19,118 bases of DNA from SIG701 sp045123975 (GCA_045123975.1 JBGVKV010000109.1:1-19118); one strand, 5' to 3'; positions 1 to 8,323 are shown, numbered from the stretch's first letter. Numbers and translations: made by a program. Notes: generated from the sequence alone by a model not told the origin.

Positions 1-74
1 TGTTTATAAAAATTAAAAAAAAAATAAAAAAATTCTGGTTTTTATAAAAAAAATAATTTTAAAAAAAAAAAAAC

Positions 75-118
75 ACGGCGGTATAATATACTGTGTGTGT
101 ATTACACCGCTGTTTTTC
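75..118 (+). terminator. Terminator-like hairpin in front of nifJ
   Basis: An A-rich tract (about 59-73) precedes an imperfect stem-loop. GCGGT 78-82 pairs with ACCGC 106-110. After an A/C mismatch, TAATATAC 84-91 pairs with GTGTATTA 97-104 around a 5-nt loop. A T run follows at 113-117. This is the shape of an intrinsic terminator. It may end an upstream gene outside the window or act as a leader attenuator of nifJ, because the only good -10 box nearby (TATAAT 82-87) lies inside the left arm. Bases 1-74 are almost pure A/T and hold no gene I can support. Confidence 0.6.
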
Positions 119-166
119 TGTATGCAAAAAATAATCACATAAATCATTTCAGGAGGAAACATATTC

Positions 167-3100
167 ATGGCAAGAAAGAAACTTTCCATGGACGGCAACA
201 CCGCGGCGGCGCATGCTTCTTATGCGTTTACCGAAGTGGCTGCTATCTATCCGATTACCCCCTCTTCCGTTATGGCGGACGTAACCGACACCTGGAGTGC
301 AGGCGGTCTGAAGAACATTATGGGCGACACCGTTAAGGTTGTGGAAATGCAGTCCGAGGCCGGTGCAGCCGGTGCCGTTCACGGCTCTCTCGCAGCAGGT
401 GCTCTGACTACCACCTACACCGCACCCCAGGGTCTGCTTCTGATGATCCCCAATATGTATAAGATCGCGGGTGAATTGCTCCCCTGCGTTATCCACGTAT
501 CCGCACGCTGCGTTGCGTCTCACGCACTGAATATCTTCGGCGATCACTCCGACGTATACGCTTGCCGTCAGACCGGTTTTGCCATGATGGCTGAGTCCAA
601 CCCCCAGGAAGTTATGGATCTGGGTGCCGTTGCTCACCTTTCTACCATCAAGGGCCGTGTTCCCGTTCTGAACTTCTTCGACGGCTTCCGTACCTCCCAC
701 GAGATCCAGAAGATCGAGACCTGGGATTATAAGGATCTGGAAGAGATGGTGGACAAGGATGCCATCGCCGCATTCCGTGCCCGCTCCATCAATCCCGAGC
801 ATCCCGTACTCCGCGGCTCCGCCGAGAACGGTGATATCTTCTTCCAGCACCGCGAGGCCTGCAACAAGTTCTACGATGCGTTCCCCGCAATCGTTGAGGA
901 CTACATGAATCAGGTCAACGCCAAGATCGGCACCGATTACAAGCTGTTCAACTACTACGGCGCACCGGACGCAGAGCGCGTGATCGTCGCTATGGGCTCT
1001 ATCTGCGACGTGGCAGAAGAAGTTATCGATTATATGCTCGCTCAGGGTGAGAAGGTGGGTCTGGTTAAGGTTCGTCTGTACCGTCCCTTCGTAGCTGAGA
1101 AGCTGTCCGAGGCAATCCCCGCCACCGCGAAGAAGATCGCCGTTCTGGACCGCACCAAGGAGCCCGGTTCTCTTGGTGAGCCTCTGTATCTGGACGTTGT
1201 TACTGCTCTCTCCAACGTTGGCAGAACCGATATCAAGGTTGTGGGCGGCCGTTACGGTCTGGGTTCAAAGGATACCCCGCCGTCCTCCATCTTCGCTGTA
1301 TATGAGAATCTGGCCAAGGATGCTCCCAAAGCTAACTTCACCATCGGTATCGTAGATGACGTGACCGGTCTGTCCCTTGAGGAAAAGCCCGCTCCCGACA
1401 CCGCTGCCGAGGGCACCATCGCATGCAAGTTCTGGGGTCTGGGCGGTGACGGTACCGTTGGCGCCAACAAGAACTCCATCAAGATCATCGGTGACCACAC
1501 CGATAAGTTCATTCAGGCGTACTTCCAGTACGACTCCAAGAAGACTTCCGGTATCACCATCTCCCACCTGCGCTTCGGTGATAAGCCCATCAAGTCTCCT
1601 TACTACATCAACAAGGCCAACTTCGTTGCTTGCCATAACTCTTCCTACCTGAAGAAGTATGACATGATCTCCGACGTGAAGCCCGGCGGTACCTTCCTGC
1701 TTGACTGCGCGTGGGATATGGAAGGCCTGGAGGCAAATCTGCCCGCTAAGGTTAAGTCCTACATCGCCAAGAACAACATCAAGTTCTACACCATCGACGC
1801 TACCACCATCGCAACCAAGAAGATCGGTAACGCCAAGGTTAAGAACACCGTTCTGCAGTCCGCATTCTTCTCCCTGGCAGGCATCCTGCCCAAGGATGAG
1901 GCCATCGACTACATGAAGAAGGCTGCATATAAGTCCTACATCAAGAAGGGCCAGGCTATCGTTGATCTGAACTATGCCGCTATCGACGCCGGCTCCGACG
2001 CATACGTAGAGATCCAGGTTCCCGCCGCATGGGCAGATGCTCAGCCCGATGCACCGAAGGCTGCCTTCACCTCCAAGCGTGCCGATCTGGAGAAGTTTGT
2101 CAACACCGTGGTGGCTCCCACCAACGCAATGGCCGGTGACTCCCTGCCCGTATCCGCATTTGAGGATTACGTGGACGGTACCTTCCCCCAGGGCTCTTCC
2201 GCATCTGAGAAGCGCGGCGTTGCCGTATACGTTCCCGAGTGGATTCCCGAAAACTGCATCCAGTGTAACAACTGTGCGTTCGTTTGCCCCCACGCAACCA
2301 TCCGTCCCTTCGCTATGACCGAAGAGGAGGCTGCTGCTGCTCCCGCAAACACCAAGTTCACCGCAAAGCCCGTTATCAAGACCAACTACAAGTTCACCAT
2401 GGCCGTATCTCCCATGGATTGTATGGGATGTACCCTCTGCGTGAAGGCTTGTCCCGTATCCAATAAGGCAGATAAGGACGGCACCGATAAGCACGCTCTG
2501 AAGATGGTTCTCCGCGAGACTCAGGAAGACCAGCAGGCCGCTTGGGACTACGCCGTTGCCAACGTATCCGAGAAGGATGAGCTCATCAACAACACCGTTA
2601 AGGGATCCCAGTTCAAGCAGCCCCTGCTTGAGTTCTCCGGCTCCTGCGCAGGTTGTGCCGAGACCTCTTACGCCCGTCTGATCACTCAGCTGTTCGGTGA
2701 GAGAATGTACATCTCCAACGCAACCGGATGTTCCTCCATCTGGGGCGGCTCCGCACCCGCAACTCCTTACACCGTAAACAATAAGACCGGCCACGGTCCC
2801 GCATGGGCTAACTCCCTGTTCGAGGACAACGCCGAGCACGGTCTGGGTATGTATCTGGGTCAGAAGACCATCCGCAACCGCCTGATCGAGAAGGTAAAGG
2901 CTCTGGAGACTCCTTGCGAGAAGTGCACCGAGATCGTTCAGAACTACCTGAACACCGTGAACGACGGTAAGGCAAACCAGGCCGCTACCGAGGCTCTCAT
3001 TGAGCTGCTGGAGGGCTGGGCTGCGAAGGGCTGCGAGAAGTCCAAGGAAATCCTCGCCGAGAAGCACTATCTGGCGAAGAAGTCCGTATGGATCTTCGGT

Positions 3101-3733
3101 GGTGACGGCTGGGCATACGACATTGGCTTCGGCGGTCTGGACCACGTAATCGCATCCGGCGAAGACGTAAACATCATGGTATTCGATACCGAGGTTTACT
3201 CCAACACCGGCGGACAGGCATCCAAGGCTTCCAATATCGGTCAGGTGGCACAGTTCGCCGCTGCCGGTAAGGCCATCGGCAAGAAGAATCTGGCCGAGAT
3301 CGCTATGTCCTACGGCTACGTATACGTGGCACAGGTAGCTATGGGCGCCGATATGAATCAGCTGCTCAAGGCTCTGACGGAGGCGGAGGCTTACAACGGC
3401 CCGTCCATCATCATCGGCTATGCACCCTGCGAGATGCACGGTATCAAGGGCACTATGCAGAACTGCCAGCTGGAGATGAAGCGTGCGGTTGATGCCGGCT
3501 ACTGGCAGATGTTCCGCTACAATCCCGCTCTGAAGGAAGAGGGCAAGAATCCCTTCTCCCTGGATTCCAAGGAACCCACCGCAAGCTACGTGGACTTCAT
3601 CAAGAGCGAAAACCGTTACAGCCGCCTGATGCAGTCCTTCCCGGAGCGTGCAGAGGAGCTGTTCGCACAGGCAGACGCCAACGCAAAGGCCAAGTACGAG
3701 AGACTGACCAAGTTCGTCGAGCTGTACAAGTAA
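167..3733 (+). CDS. nifJ: Pyruvate:ferredoxin (flavodoxin) oxidoreductase
   Basis: Cytoplasmic homodimeric-type PFOR. It converts pyruvate and CoA to acetyl-CoA and CO2 while reducing ferredoxin. At 1188 aa it has the full length of the family. The N-terminal domain shows the pyruvate-binding YPITPSS motif near residue 40. Two ferredoxin-like clusters follow, CIQCNNCAFVCP (about 697-708) and CMGCTLCVKACP (about 752-763). The C-terminal TPP domain carries SCAGCAE (about 826) for the proximal cluster, GDGWAYDIG (about 979), and the downstream DTEVYSNTGGQ motif. AGGAGG at 151-156 sits about 10 nt before the ATG and fixes the start. Codon use is strongly biased (CTG, AAG, GAG, TCC), as expected for a highly expressed gene. 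It is monocistronic between two hairpins, and TPP dependence links it to the transketolase and ThiT-like genes. Confidence 0.97.
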   Translation: MARKKLSMDGNTAAAHASYAFTEVAAIYPITPSSVMADVTDTWSAGGLKNIMGDTVKVVEMQSEAGAAGAVHGSLAAGALTTTYTAPQGLLLMIPNMYKIAGELLPCVIHVSARCVASHALNIFGDHSDVYACRQTGFAMMAESNPQEVMDLGAVAHLSTIKGRVPVLNFFDGFRTSHEIQKIETWDYKDLEEMVDKDAIAAFRARSINPEHPVLRGSAENGDIFFQHREACNKFYDAFPAIVEDYMNQVNAKIGTDYKLFNYYGAPDAERVIVAMGSICDVAEEVIDYMLAQGEKVGLVKVRLYRPFVAEKLSEAIPATAKKIAVLDRTKEPGSLGEPLYLDVVTALSNVGRTDIKVVGGRYGLGSKDTPPSSIFAVYENLAKDAPKANFTIGIVDDVTGLSLEEKPAPDTAAEGTIACKFWGLGGDGTVGANKNSIKIIGDHTDKFIQAYFQYDSKKTSGITISHLRFGDKPIKSPYYINKANFVACHNSSYLKKYDMISDVKPGGTFLLDCAWDMEGLEANLPAKVKSYIAKNNIKFYTIDATTIATKKIGNAKVKNTVLQSAFFSLAGILPKDEAIDYMKKAAYKSYIKKGQAIVDLNYAAIDAGSDAYVEIQVPAAWADAQPDAPKAAFTSKRADLEKFVNTVVAPTNAMAGDSLPVSAFEDYVDGTFPQGSSASEKRGVAVYVPEWIPENCIQCNNCAFVCPHATIRPFAMTEEEAAAAPANTKFTAKPVIKTNYKFTMAVSPMDCMGCTLCVKACPVSNKADKDGTDKHALKMVLRETQEDQQAAWDYAVANVSEKDELINNTVKGSQFKQPLLEFSGSCAGCAETSYARLITQLFGERMYISNATGCSSIWGGSAPATPYTVNNKTGHGPAWANSLFEDNAEHGLGMYLGQKTIRNRLIEKVKALETPCEKCTEIVQNYLNTVNDGKANQAATEALIELLEGWAAKGCEKSKEILAEKHYLAKKSVWIFGGDGWAYDIGFGGLDHVIASGEDVNIMVFDTEVYSNTGGQASKASNIGQVAQFAAAGKAIGKKNLAEIAMSYGYVYVAQVAMGADMNQLLKALTEAEAYNGPSIIIGYAPCEMHGIKGTMQNCQLEMKRAVDAGYWQMFRYNPALKEEGKNPFSLDSKEPTASYVDFIKSENRYSRLMQSFPERAEELFAQADANAKAKYERLTKFVELYK

Positions 3734-3749
3734 TTTCCACTGAACGAAA

Positions 3750-3784
3750 ACAGCCGGATCCCCCGTGGGTCCGGCTGTATTTTC
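3750..3784 (+). terminator. nifJ intrinsic terminator
   Basis: ACAGCCGGA (3750-3758) plus CCC (3760-3762) pairs with GGG (3767-3769) plus TCCGGCTGT (3770-3778), with one bulged T at 3759 and a 4-nt loop, followed by a short T-rich tail. It begins 16 nt after the nifJ stop and separates nifJ from the radical SAM gene. Confidence 0.85.
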
Positions 3785-3815
3785 TCCCGTTATTCTATGG
3801 CAAAGGGGTCTTTTC

Positions 3816-4667
3816 ATGGCCAATCACCGCAAAGTATATCTGGAGATCACAAACGTGTGCAATCTCCGCTGTGCCTTCTGTCCCGGCACCACCCGTCCGT
3901 CCCATTCTCTGACGGAGGCGGAATTCTCTGTCCTTTTGGATCGGGTCGCGCCCTGGGCGGAGTATCTGTATTATCATCTGATGGGTGAGCCTACGGCACA
4001 TCCCCTTCTGCCCCGGTTTATGGAGATGGCGGCCGAAAGAGGAATGAAGTCCATGATCACCACCAACGGCACCCTTCTTCCCCGGAGGGGGGAGTCGATT
4101 CTCGCCGCCCATCCCCACAAGGTGAACATCTCCCTCCACGCCTTCGAGGCCAATCCTCCCGGGATGTCCTTTGAGGAGTATATCGAGGGATGCCTTGCCT
4201 TCGCCGCCCGCGCGGCGGATGGGGGGACCATTGCCGTTTTGCGGCTGTGGAATCTGGATGGCCGTGCCGAGGGGGCACTCCACGAGAAAAACGAGATGAT
4301 TCTTACCGCCCTCCATCGGGCATTTCCCGGGGATTGGGTGACTACCCGCTCCGGGTATCGGATGCGCTCCCGGGTGTTCCTGGAATGGGGTGAAAAGTTC
4401 GATTGGCCTGATCCCTGCGGAAGTTTCCTGTCCGACACGGGATTCTGCTACGGCCTAAGAGATCAGATCGGTGTGCTGTGCGACGGCACCGTGGTGCCCT
4501 GCTGTCTGGATCACAACGGGGATATCCCCTTGGGCAATCTGTTTGATTCCTCCCTGGAGGAGATCCTTTCCTCCCCGCGCGCCCGTGCCATTTACGACGG
4601 GTTCACCGCCCACCGATGCACGGAGGAATTGTGCCGCCGCTGTATGCGGGCGGGATATTATCGATGA
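3816..4667 (+). CDS. Compact radical SAM/SPASM domain protein
   Basis: Radical SAM enzyme of 283 aa. The 4Fe-4S-SAM motif CNLRCAFC (C15, C19, C22) is at the very N terminus, followed by MGEP (56-59) of the SAM-binding strand. The C-terminal third is a cysteine-rich SPASM-like domain (C211, C222, C229, C230, C268, C273, C276) with the GTVVPCC and GNLFDSSLEEI signature, which normally holds auxiliary clusters. The start is placed at MANHRK because AAAGGGG (3802-3808) precedes it; an in-frame ATG at 3765 lies inside the nifJ terminator and is unlikely. Family members mature peptides or modify enzymes, but no precursor peptide or partner gene is visible beside it, so the substrate is unknown. No clear promoter or terminator was found for it. 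Confidence 0.88.
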   Translation: MANHRKVYLEITNVCNLRCAFCPGTTRPSHSLTEAEFSVLLDRVAPWAEYLYYHLMGEPTAHPLLPRFMEMAAERGMKSMITTNGTLLPRRGESILAAHPHKVNISLHAFEANPPGMSFEEYIEGCLAFAARAADGGTIAVLRLWNLDGRAEGALHEKNEMILTALHRAFPGDWVTTRSGYRMRSRVFLEWGEKFDWPDPCGSFLSDTGFCYGLRDQIGVLCDGTVVPCCLDHNGDIPLGNLFDSSLEEILSSPRARAIYDGFTAHRCTEELCRRCMRAGYYR

Positions 4668-4696
4668 GACGGAATCCCAGGCGAAAATAGTATTTA

Positions 4697-4725
4697 TTGA
4701 CAGAAAAGTGCAATTATGATAAAAT
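4697..4725 (+). promoter_or_regulatory. Sigma-A promoter of the 4779 membrane protein
   Basis: TTGACA at 4697-4702, a 17-nt spacer, and TAAAAT at 4720-4725. The leader then contains an imperfect hairpin, GATACAGC 4733-4740 against GCTG..TATC 4747-4756. Confidence 0.8.
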
Positions 4726-4778
4726 GACATCGGATACAGCCGAGTTGCTGTGTATCAGTTGACTGTGAGGAAACGCCT

Positions 4779-5246
4779 ATGAAGGAAAAATATCGTTATA
4801 TCGATTGGAACAGTCCAATGATTACGTTTTCCTTTCTTATCGTGCTGGTCATGACTGCCATAAACAGTTACGTTCTTATAACGGCGGGTCACGTCGCTGC
4901 GTATCTCAGAGCAGAGTTGTGGATGGGACGAGAGTATGTCTATTGGGCGTATCCGTCTCTTGCCACGTGGGACGTGGTGTTCGGTGTGCTTTTGTTCGTT
5001 GTGCCTATGGTTGCGTTTGTCGCCCGTTATTTTCTTTTGCAGGAGCGGCGGCTTGGCGTCATTCTGATGGTGGCCTGTATGGCGGCTCAGATTATTTGGA
5101 GCCTCGAATATCTTCTGATCACCTGTTCCGTTACGGAAGAGACTTCCCCGATGTTGGCGTTTACCGTTGTTCAGATGATCGTCTGTGCCGTTTTGGCCGC
5201 AGTACCTACGGTCTACTTTTTGCGCTCGGACGATTTTCTGTTTTGA
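4779..5246 (+). CDS. Small four-helix membrane protein, unknown function
   Basis: A 155-aa protein not recognised as any family. It has a short cytoplasmic-looking N terminus (MKEKYRYIDW) and four hydrophobic segments at roughly residues 14-36, 62-84, 91-113 and 127-148. Short basic or acidic loops separate them. The end FLRSDDFLF is polar-aromatic. GAGGAA at 4767-4772 lies 6 nt before the ATG, and a near-consensus promoter lies 54 nt upstream, so it is very probably expressed alone. A bidirectional terminator follows. Base composition is more AT-rich than nifJ. The function and topology cannot be assigned from sequence alone. Confidence 0.8.
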   Translation: MKEKYRYIDWNSPMITFSFLIVLVMTAINSYVLITAGHVAAYLRAELWMGREYVYWAYPSLATWDVVFGVLLFVVPMVAFVARYFLLQERRLGVILMVACMAAQIIWSLEYLLITCSVTEETSPMLAFTVVQMIVCAVLAAVPTVYFLRSDDFLF

Positions 5247-5262
5247 AAACCATATACAAAAA

Positions 5263-5306
5263 ATCAAAAAACCGCAATCCCGAAAGAGGATTGCGGTTTT
5301 ATTTTT
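5263..5306. terminator. Bidirectional terminator between convergent genes
   Basis: A perfect 13-bp stem, AAAACCGCAATCC (5268-5280) with GGATTGCGGTTTT (5288-5300), and a 7-nt loop. T-rich tails lie on both strands. It ends the forward 4779 gene and the reverse 5312-5824 gene. Confidence 0.92.
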
Positions 5307-5311
5307 ATGTA

Positions 5312-5824
5312 TTACCACGGGAAGAAGGTGCGGAGGATGCTTTGCCCGCACACGGTCAGGGTCACGTAGATCACGGCGTTCACGGCCCAATAGGGGATCT
5401 TTCGCCATCCGTGCCAGTAATCCGATACGGATTTGAGAGGGAAGGCGCTGACCATCGTGATGGGGAATCCGGTGATGTACCAGGCATCCACGGACATAAT
5501 GGGCACAAAAGAGAACAGAAACCAGCACCAGTAGATGGGACAGGCGATGCGGAAGGACAGACGGGCAATCCGTGGGAAGGTAAGGCATCCGTCCTTTTCG
5601 TATTTTTCCAGCTTTTTCATAGCCTTAAAGCTGATGGTCATGGAAAAAGCATAGGCGCCCAGCAAAATGATCAGAAAAAGGGTGACGTATCCGCCCACAA
5701 CCTGGCTGTAAAACAGTATGACGGAACCGAAGAGCAGGCCGTACAGAATGGCGGTGGCCGTGTTCTTTTGAAAATACTCAAGCAGGGGCGCCAGGGCTGT
5801 GCGCCGTGTTGCTTTGTGCAGCAT
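5312..5824 (-). CDS. Membrane protein, unknown function
   Basis: A 170-aa protein with a basic N terminus (MLHKATRR). Hydrophobic segments lie at about residues 24-42, 45-65, 93-113 and 145-162. A charged loop (KAMKKLEKYEKDG) sits at about 68-80, and the C-terminal half is rich in aromatic residues (WYITGFP, YWHGWRK). No catalytic motif or named family is recognised. GGAGGGAGG 10-18 nt upstream of the ATG and a consensus promoter at 5858-5886 support the start. It is a single-gene transcription unit that ends at the shared terminator. It is divergent from the GDPD gene, so the two may share control. Confidence 0.8.
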   Translation of the reverse strand: MLHKATRRTALAPLLEYFQKNTATAILYGLLFGSVILFYSQVVGGYVTLFLIILLGAYAFSMTISFKAMKKLEKYEKDGCLTFPRIARLSFRIACPIYWCWFLFSFVPIMSVDAWYITGFPITMVSAFPLKSVSDYWHGWRKIPYWAVNAVIYVTLTVCGQSILRTFFPW

Positions 5825-5857
5825 CTCCGCTTCCTCCCTCCATCTGTTTTCAATACC

Positions 5858-5886
5858 ATTGTAGCATGCTCACAAAAATATGTCAA
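5858..5886 (-). promoter_or_regulatory. Sigma-A promoter of the 5312-5824 gene
   Basis: On the reverse strand, TTGACA (5886-5881), a 17-nt spacer and TACAAT (5863-5858). The -35 is a full match and the -10 matches at five of six positions. Confidence 0.9.
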
Positions 5887-5893
5887 GACACCG

Positions 5894-5916
5894 TTGGTTG
5901 TGCCACAAACAACCAA
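5894..5916. promoter_or_regulatory. Candidate operator between divergent promoters
   Basis: TTGGTTGT (5894-5901) and ACAACCAA (5909-5916) form an 8-bp inverted repeat around 7 nt. A second dyad, TTGTG-C-CACAA (5898-5908), is nested within it. The site lies 8 bp beyond the -35 of the reverse promoter. A near copy, TTGTGCTACAA (5962-5972), overlaps the -10 of the forward GDPD promoter. Repressor binding is inferred; no regulator gene is adjacent. Confidence 0.4.
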
Positions 5917-5943
5917 ATGGCGGATAAAACTGGAAAAAATCAC

Positions 5944-5973
5944 TTGAAAATATGGAATCCGTTGTGCTACAAT
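5944..5973 (+). promoter_or_regulatory. Sigma-A promoter of the GDPD gene
   Basis: TTGAAA at 5944-5949, an 18-nt spacer and TACAAT at 5968-5973, preceded by TGC as in an extended -10. The start codon lies about 70 nt downstream. Confidence 0.75.
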
Positions 5974-6043
5974 GGGGGTGTACCGACCAAGTCGGATCCG
6001 GGTTGCGGAGAACGCGATCCATAAACAACAAGGAGTACGGACT

Positions 6044-6820
6044 ATGAGAAATCAAACCGTTGAGAAGATCGGTGTTACCGGACACCGTGGCTGCAAGGCG
6101 TACATTGCCGAGAATACTCTGGAATCCTTCCGCGAGGCATTCCGTCTGGACGTGGACGTTCTGGAATTTGACGTTCACCTGACCCGTGATAAGGTGCTGG
6201 TGGTTATGCACGACGACCTGGTGGACCGCACCACCGACGGCACCGGCTGCATCCATTTCAAGACCCTGGAAGAGGTGAAGAAGCTGGATGCCGGCGTGAA
6301 ATTCGGCCAGCCCGGCCTGAGAATCCCCACTCTCCGTGAGGCACTGGAGTGCATCGTAAACGAGGGCGCACCCGATATGATCCTCAACGTAGAGATCAAG
6401 GATCAGCGTGCGGACTGCATCGACGCCACCATCGCCATGCTGGAGGAGTTCGGCGTTTTGGACCGTTCCGTTATCGCCAGCTTCGACGCACAGGCTCTTC
6501 TGTACGTGCAGGACAATTATCCCCACGTGAAGACCCAGGGACATTATCCCATATACATGGTGCAGTACGATCCCCGTGTTCTGGATCGTATGTACGGTAT
6601 GGGCGTGCCGCTGAATTCCAAGCGTCTGCCCACCGAGGAGGACATCTTTGAGGCAGTGAAATTTGCCAACGATCACGGCATCCAGGCTTGGGGCTACCAC
6701 GCGGATAACCGTGAGCAGGCCATCAATGCCGTGAAATTCGGCTTCACCAACATCACAGGCAACGATCCCCGTGATCTGATCGCCTACCTGGACGAGATCG
6801 ACCGCCGCTGCGGTAAGTAA
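6044..6820 (+). CDS. Glycerophosphodiester phosphodiesterase
   Basis: Cytoplasmic GDPD-family TIM barrel (258 aa, no signal peptide). It is expected to hydrolyse glycerophosphodiesters to glycerol-3-phosphate and an alcohol. GHRG (13-16) with H14 and R15 opens the protein, and AENTLESF (22-29) follows. The metal and acid-base residues E41, D43 and H56 lie in LEFDVHLTRD and MHDDLVDRTTDGTG, and E117/K119 lie in NVEIKD. The late WGYHADN strand (216-222) is also typical of the family. The start at MRNQTVEK is chosen because AGGAG at 6031-6035 lies 8 nt upstream; the longer open frame reaches into the promoter. It closely resembles UgpQ-type enzymes, but no ugp transporter is nearby. Codon use is that of a well expressed gene. 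Confidence 0.93.
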   Translation: MRNQTVEKIGVTGHRGCKAYIAENTLESFREAFRLDVDVLEFDVHLTRDKVLVVMHDDLVDRTTDGTGCIHFKTLEEVKKLDAGVKFGQPGLRIPTLREALECIVNEGAPDMILNVEIKDQRADCIDATIAMLEEFGVLDRSVIASFDAQALLYVQDNYPHVKTQGHYPIYMVQYDPRVLDRMYGMGVPLNSKRLPTEEDIFEAVKFANDHGIQAWGYHADNREQAINAVKFGFTNITGNDPRDLIAYLDEIDRRCGK

Positions 6821-6834
6821 GAGAGAAAAGAAAG

Positions 6835-6867
6835 CGGGCTGCCTTCGGGCAGCCCGTTTATTTTATT
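6835..6867. terminator. Bidirectional terminator
   Basis: CGGGCTGCC (6835-6843), a TTCG tetraloop and GGCAGCCCG (6848-6856), with T-rich sequence after the stem on both strands. It ends the GDPD gene and, from the other side, the reverse gene whose stop lies 6 nt from the stem. Confidence 0.93.
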
Positions 6868-8323
6868 CTGTTGGCATGGACCGGATGGGATAGCTTTCCG
6901 CATCAAAGGGTTTGCGTTCCTCCGGCCAGCGGTTTCGGTAGTATTCCTCGCCGGTCACACCGTCCCGGATGATGAAGACAATCACCCAGTCCTCGTAGCT
7001 AAGTCCATCCAATTCCTGCATCAGACAAAGTTTCAGGTATACGCTGTTAAACGCTATTGCCGCATCCAACTGCGCGGTTTCTTTGTATGTGCGGATAATC
7101 ATTTCCCGTCCATCCTCGGATATTTCGATGCGTGGATTTCCGCTTGACGTTAAAATAGGAGAATGCCGCAAAGCGTTCTCTTGCTTTTTAGTCATCGACA
7201 GGATGAGAGCTCCGTCTTCATCGATCTCGTATTTGTCAAAGAAATTTTCGGGCAGACTGTATTCGGAGGGATTGATCTCTAAAAAATCCGTCAGGGAACA
7301 GTTGAACATATGGCGGCAGTCCTCGTTTGTGAATCGCCACTTGCTGTAGATGCTGTCACGGATATCGCCGGCACAACCGATTATAAAACAAACTACCGCT
7401 ATAACCATGAGCGAGATTCCAAGTGTTTTTTTCGTCTTCTGCTTTTTTCTCTGCTCGGGAGTAAAAATGGCAAAGTCCGCATCCGGAAGAATTTCGGGGA
7501 ATATCACTTCCTCCTCTTTTTCCATAGCCGTCAGATAGGTCTGTGCCAATTGAGCCAGATGCAAATTGGGGGCAGTGGCATTCGTTTCCTCAAAATAAGC
7601 TTTTGCTCCATCAAGATCCCCGGAGCGGTAGGCAATCACGCCTCGGCTAAACTTTCCGGTCACTTTTTCAAGGGAATACTGAAAATCAGTGGGATTTAAT
7701 TGATTGGCAGAATCGTCCAAATAGGAGAGACAGGCGGAATAATCCCCTGCCGCATAGGCGCGGTACAGGACAAATACAGGATACTTTGCCCGCAGTTTTT
7801 CCGGATTTTTACTTTTCTTAGAAAAACGGTCGAAGGCATCACAGACTGCTTGCAGTTTTTCCTTGTCATCTACGTTAAAATACACACTGGCCAACCAGTT
7901 AAGGAGTATGTATTTGAATGCGGGAGACATTTTCTCTCCAAACGCTCCTGCTGCCAAATTGACTGTCAGAGCATAGTCTCCGGAATGGTATGCCATTCCC
8001 AGACGCTGGCTGTACGTAGGAGTGTATTTTTTGGGTGCCGAGGTGAGTATTTCTTGATATTTGGCAGCATCCAACTCCTGAGCAAGTGATGTCAGCAGTG
8101 TTTTTTGCAGCACGCGTTGGTGTATCCGCTCGTATAAAACCTGGTAGATACACCCAAGTAACAGCGCCGCGAGATATGTTAACCAAATAGGCGGTGAAAC
8201 GAACTGGTTAACAAAAACAACGGCAAATATAACAACAAAATAAACGAGGATATATAGGATATTCAGCCACGTTTTTGCACGAAGATATTGCTTCATTACA
8301 GGGTGTGCTTCTCTTGGATGCAT
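6863..8323 (-). CDS. TPR-like membrane protein, unknown function
   Basis: A 486-aa protein not recognised as a named family. Two hydrophobic helices lie near the N terminus (about 19-40 and 44-63). A helical, TPR-like region follows (about 80-270), with motifs such as GMAYHSGDYALTVNLA, YRAYAAGDYSACLSYL and GVIAYRSGDLDGAKAYF spaced as degenerate repeats. A third hydrophobic helix (300-318) follows a KKQKTKK basic stretch. The C-terminal 165 residues are soluble and probably outside the cell. The start MHPREAH is chosen because AAGGAG lies 8 nt before the ATG; the open frame continues upstream only by overlapping the next gene in another frame. The gene is AT-richer than its neighbours. It may form an operon with the DUF2809 gene 41 nt upstream. 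Confidence 0.82.
   Translation of the reverse strand: MHPREAHPVMKQYLRAKTWLNILYILVYFVVIFAVVFVNQFVSPPIWLTYLAALLLGCIYQVLYERIHQRVLQKTLLTSLAQELDAAKYQEILTSAPKKYTPTYSQRLGMAYHSGDYALTVNLAAGAFGEKMSPAFKYILLNWLASVYFNVDDKEKLQAVCDAFDRFSKKSKNPEKLRAKYPVFVLYRAYAAGDYSACLSYLDDSANQLNPTDFQYSLEKVTGKFSRGVIAYRSGDLDGAKAYFEETNATAPNLHLAQLAQTYLTAMEKEEEVIFPEILPDADFAIFTPEQRKKQKTKKTLGISLMVIAVVCFIIGCAGDIRDSIYSKWRFTNEDCRHMFNCSLTDFLEINPSEYSLPENFFDKYEIDEDGALILSMTKKQENALRHSPILTSSGNPRIEISEDGREMIIRTYKETAQLDAAIAFNSVYLKLCLMQELDGLSYEDWVIVFIIRDGVTGEEYYRNRWPEERKPFDAESYPIRSMPTE

Noticed and set aside
1265..3823. 852-aa open frame opposite nifJ
   Set aside because: It lies antisense to a full-length PFOR and is explained by the strong codon bias of nifJ. 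Its protein shows no domain and it has no ribosome binding site of its own.
4805..5947. 380-aa forward frame across two membrane-protein genes
   Set aside because: It runs through a terminator and opposite a second gene. The smaller frames have promoters, binding sites and clear hydrophobic helices.
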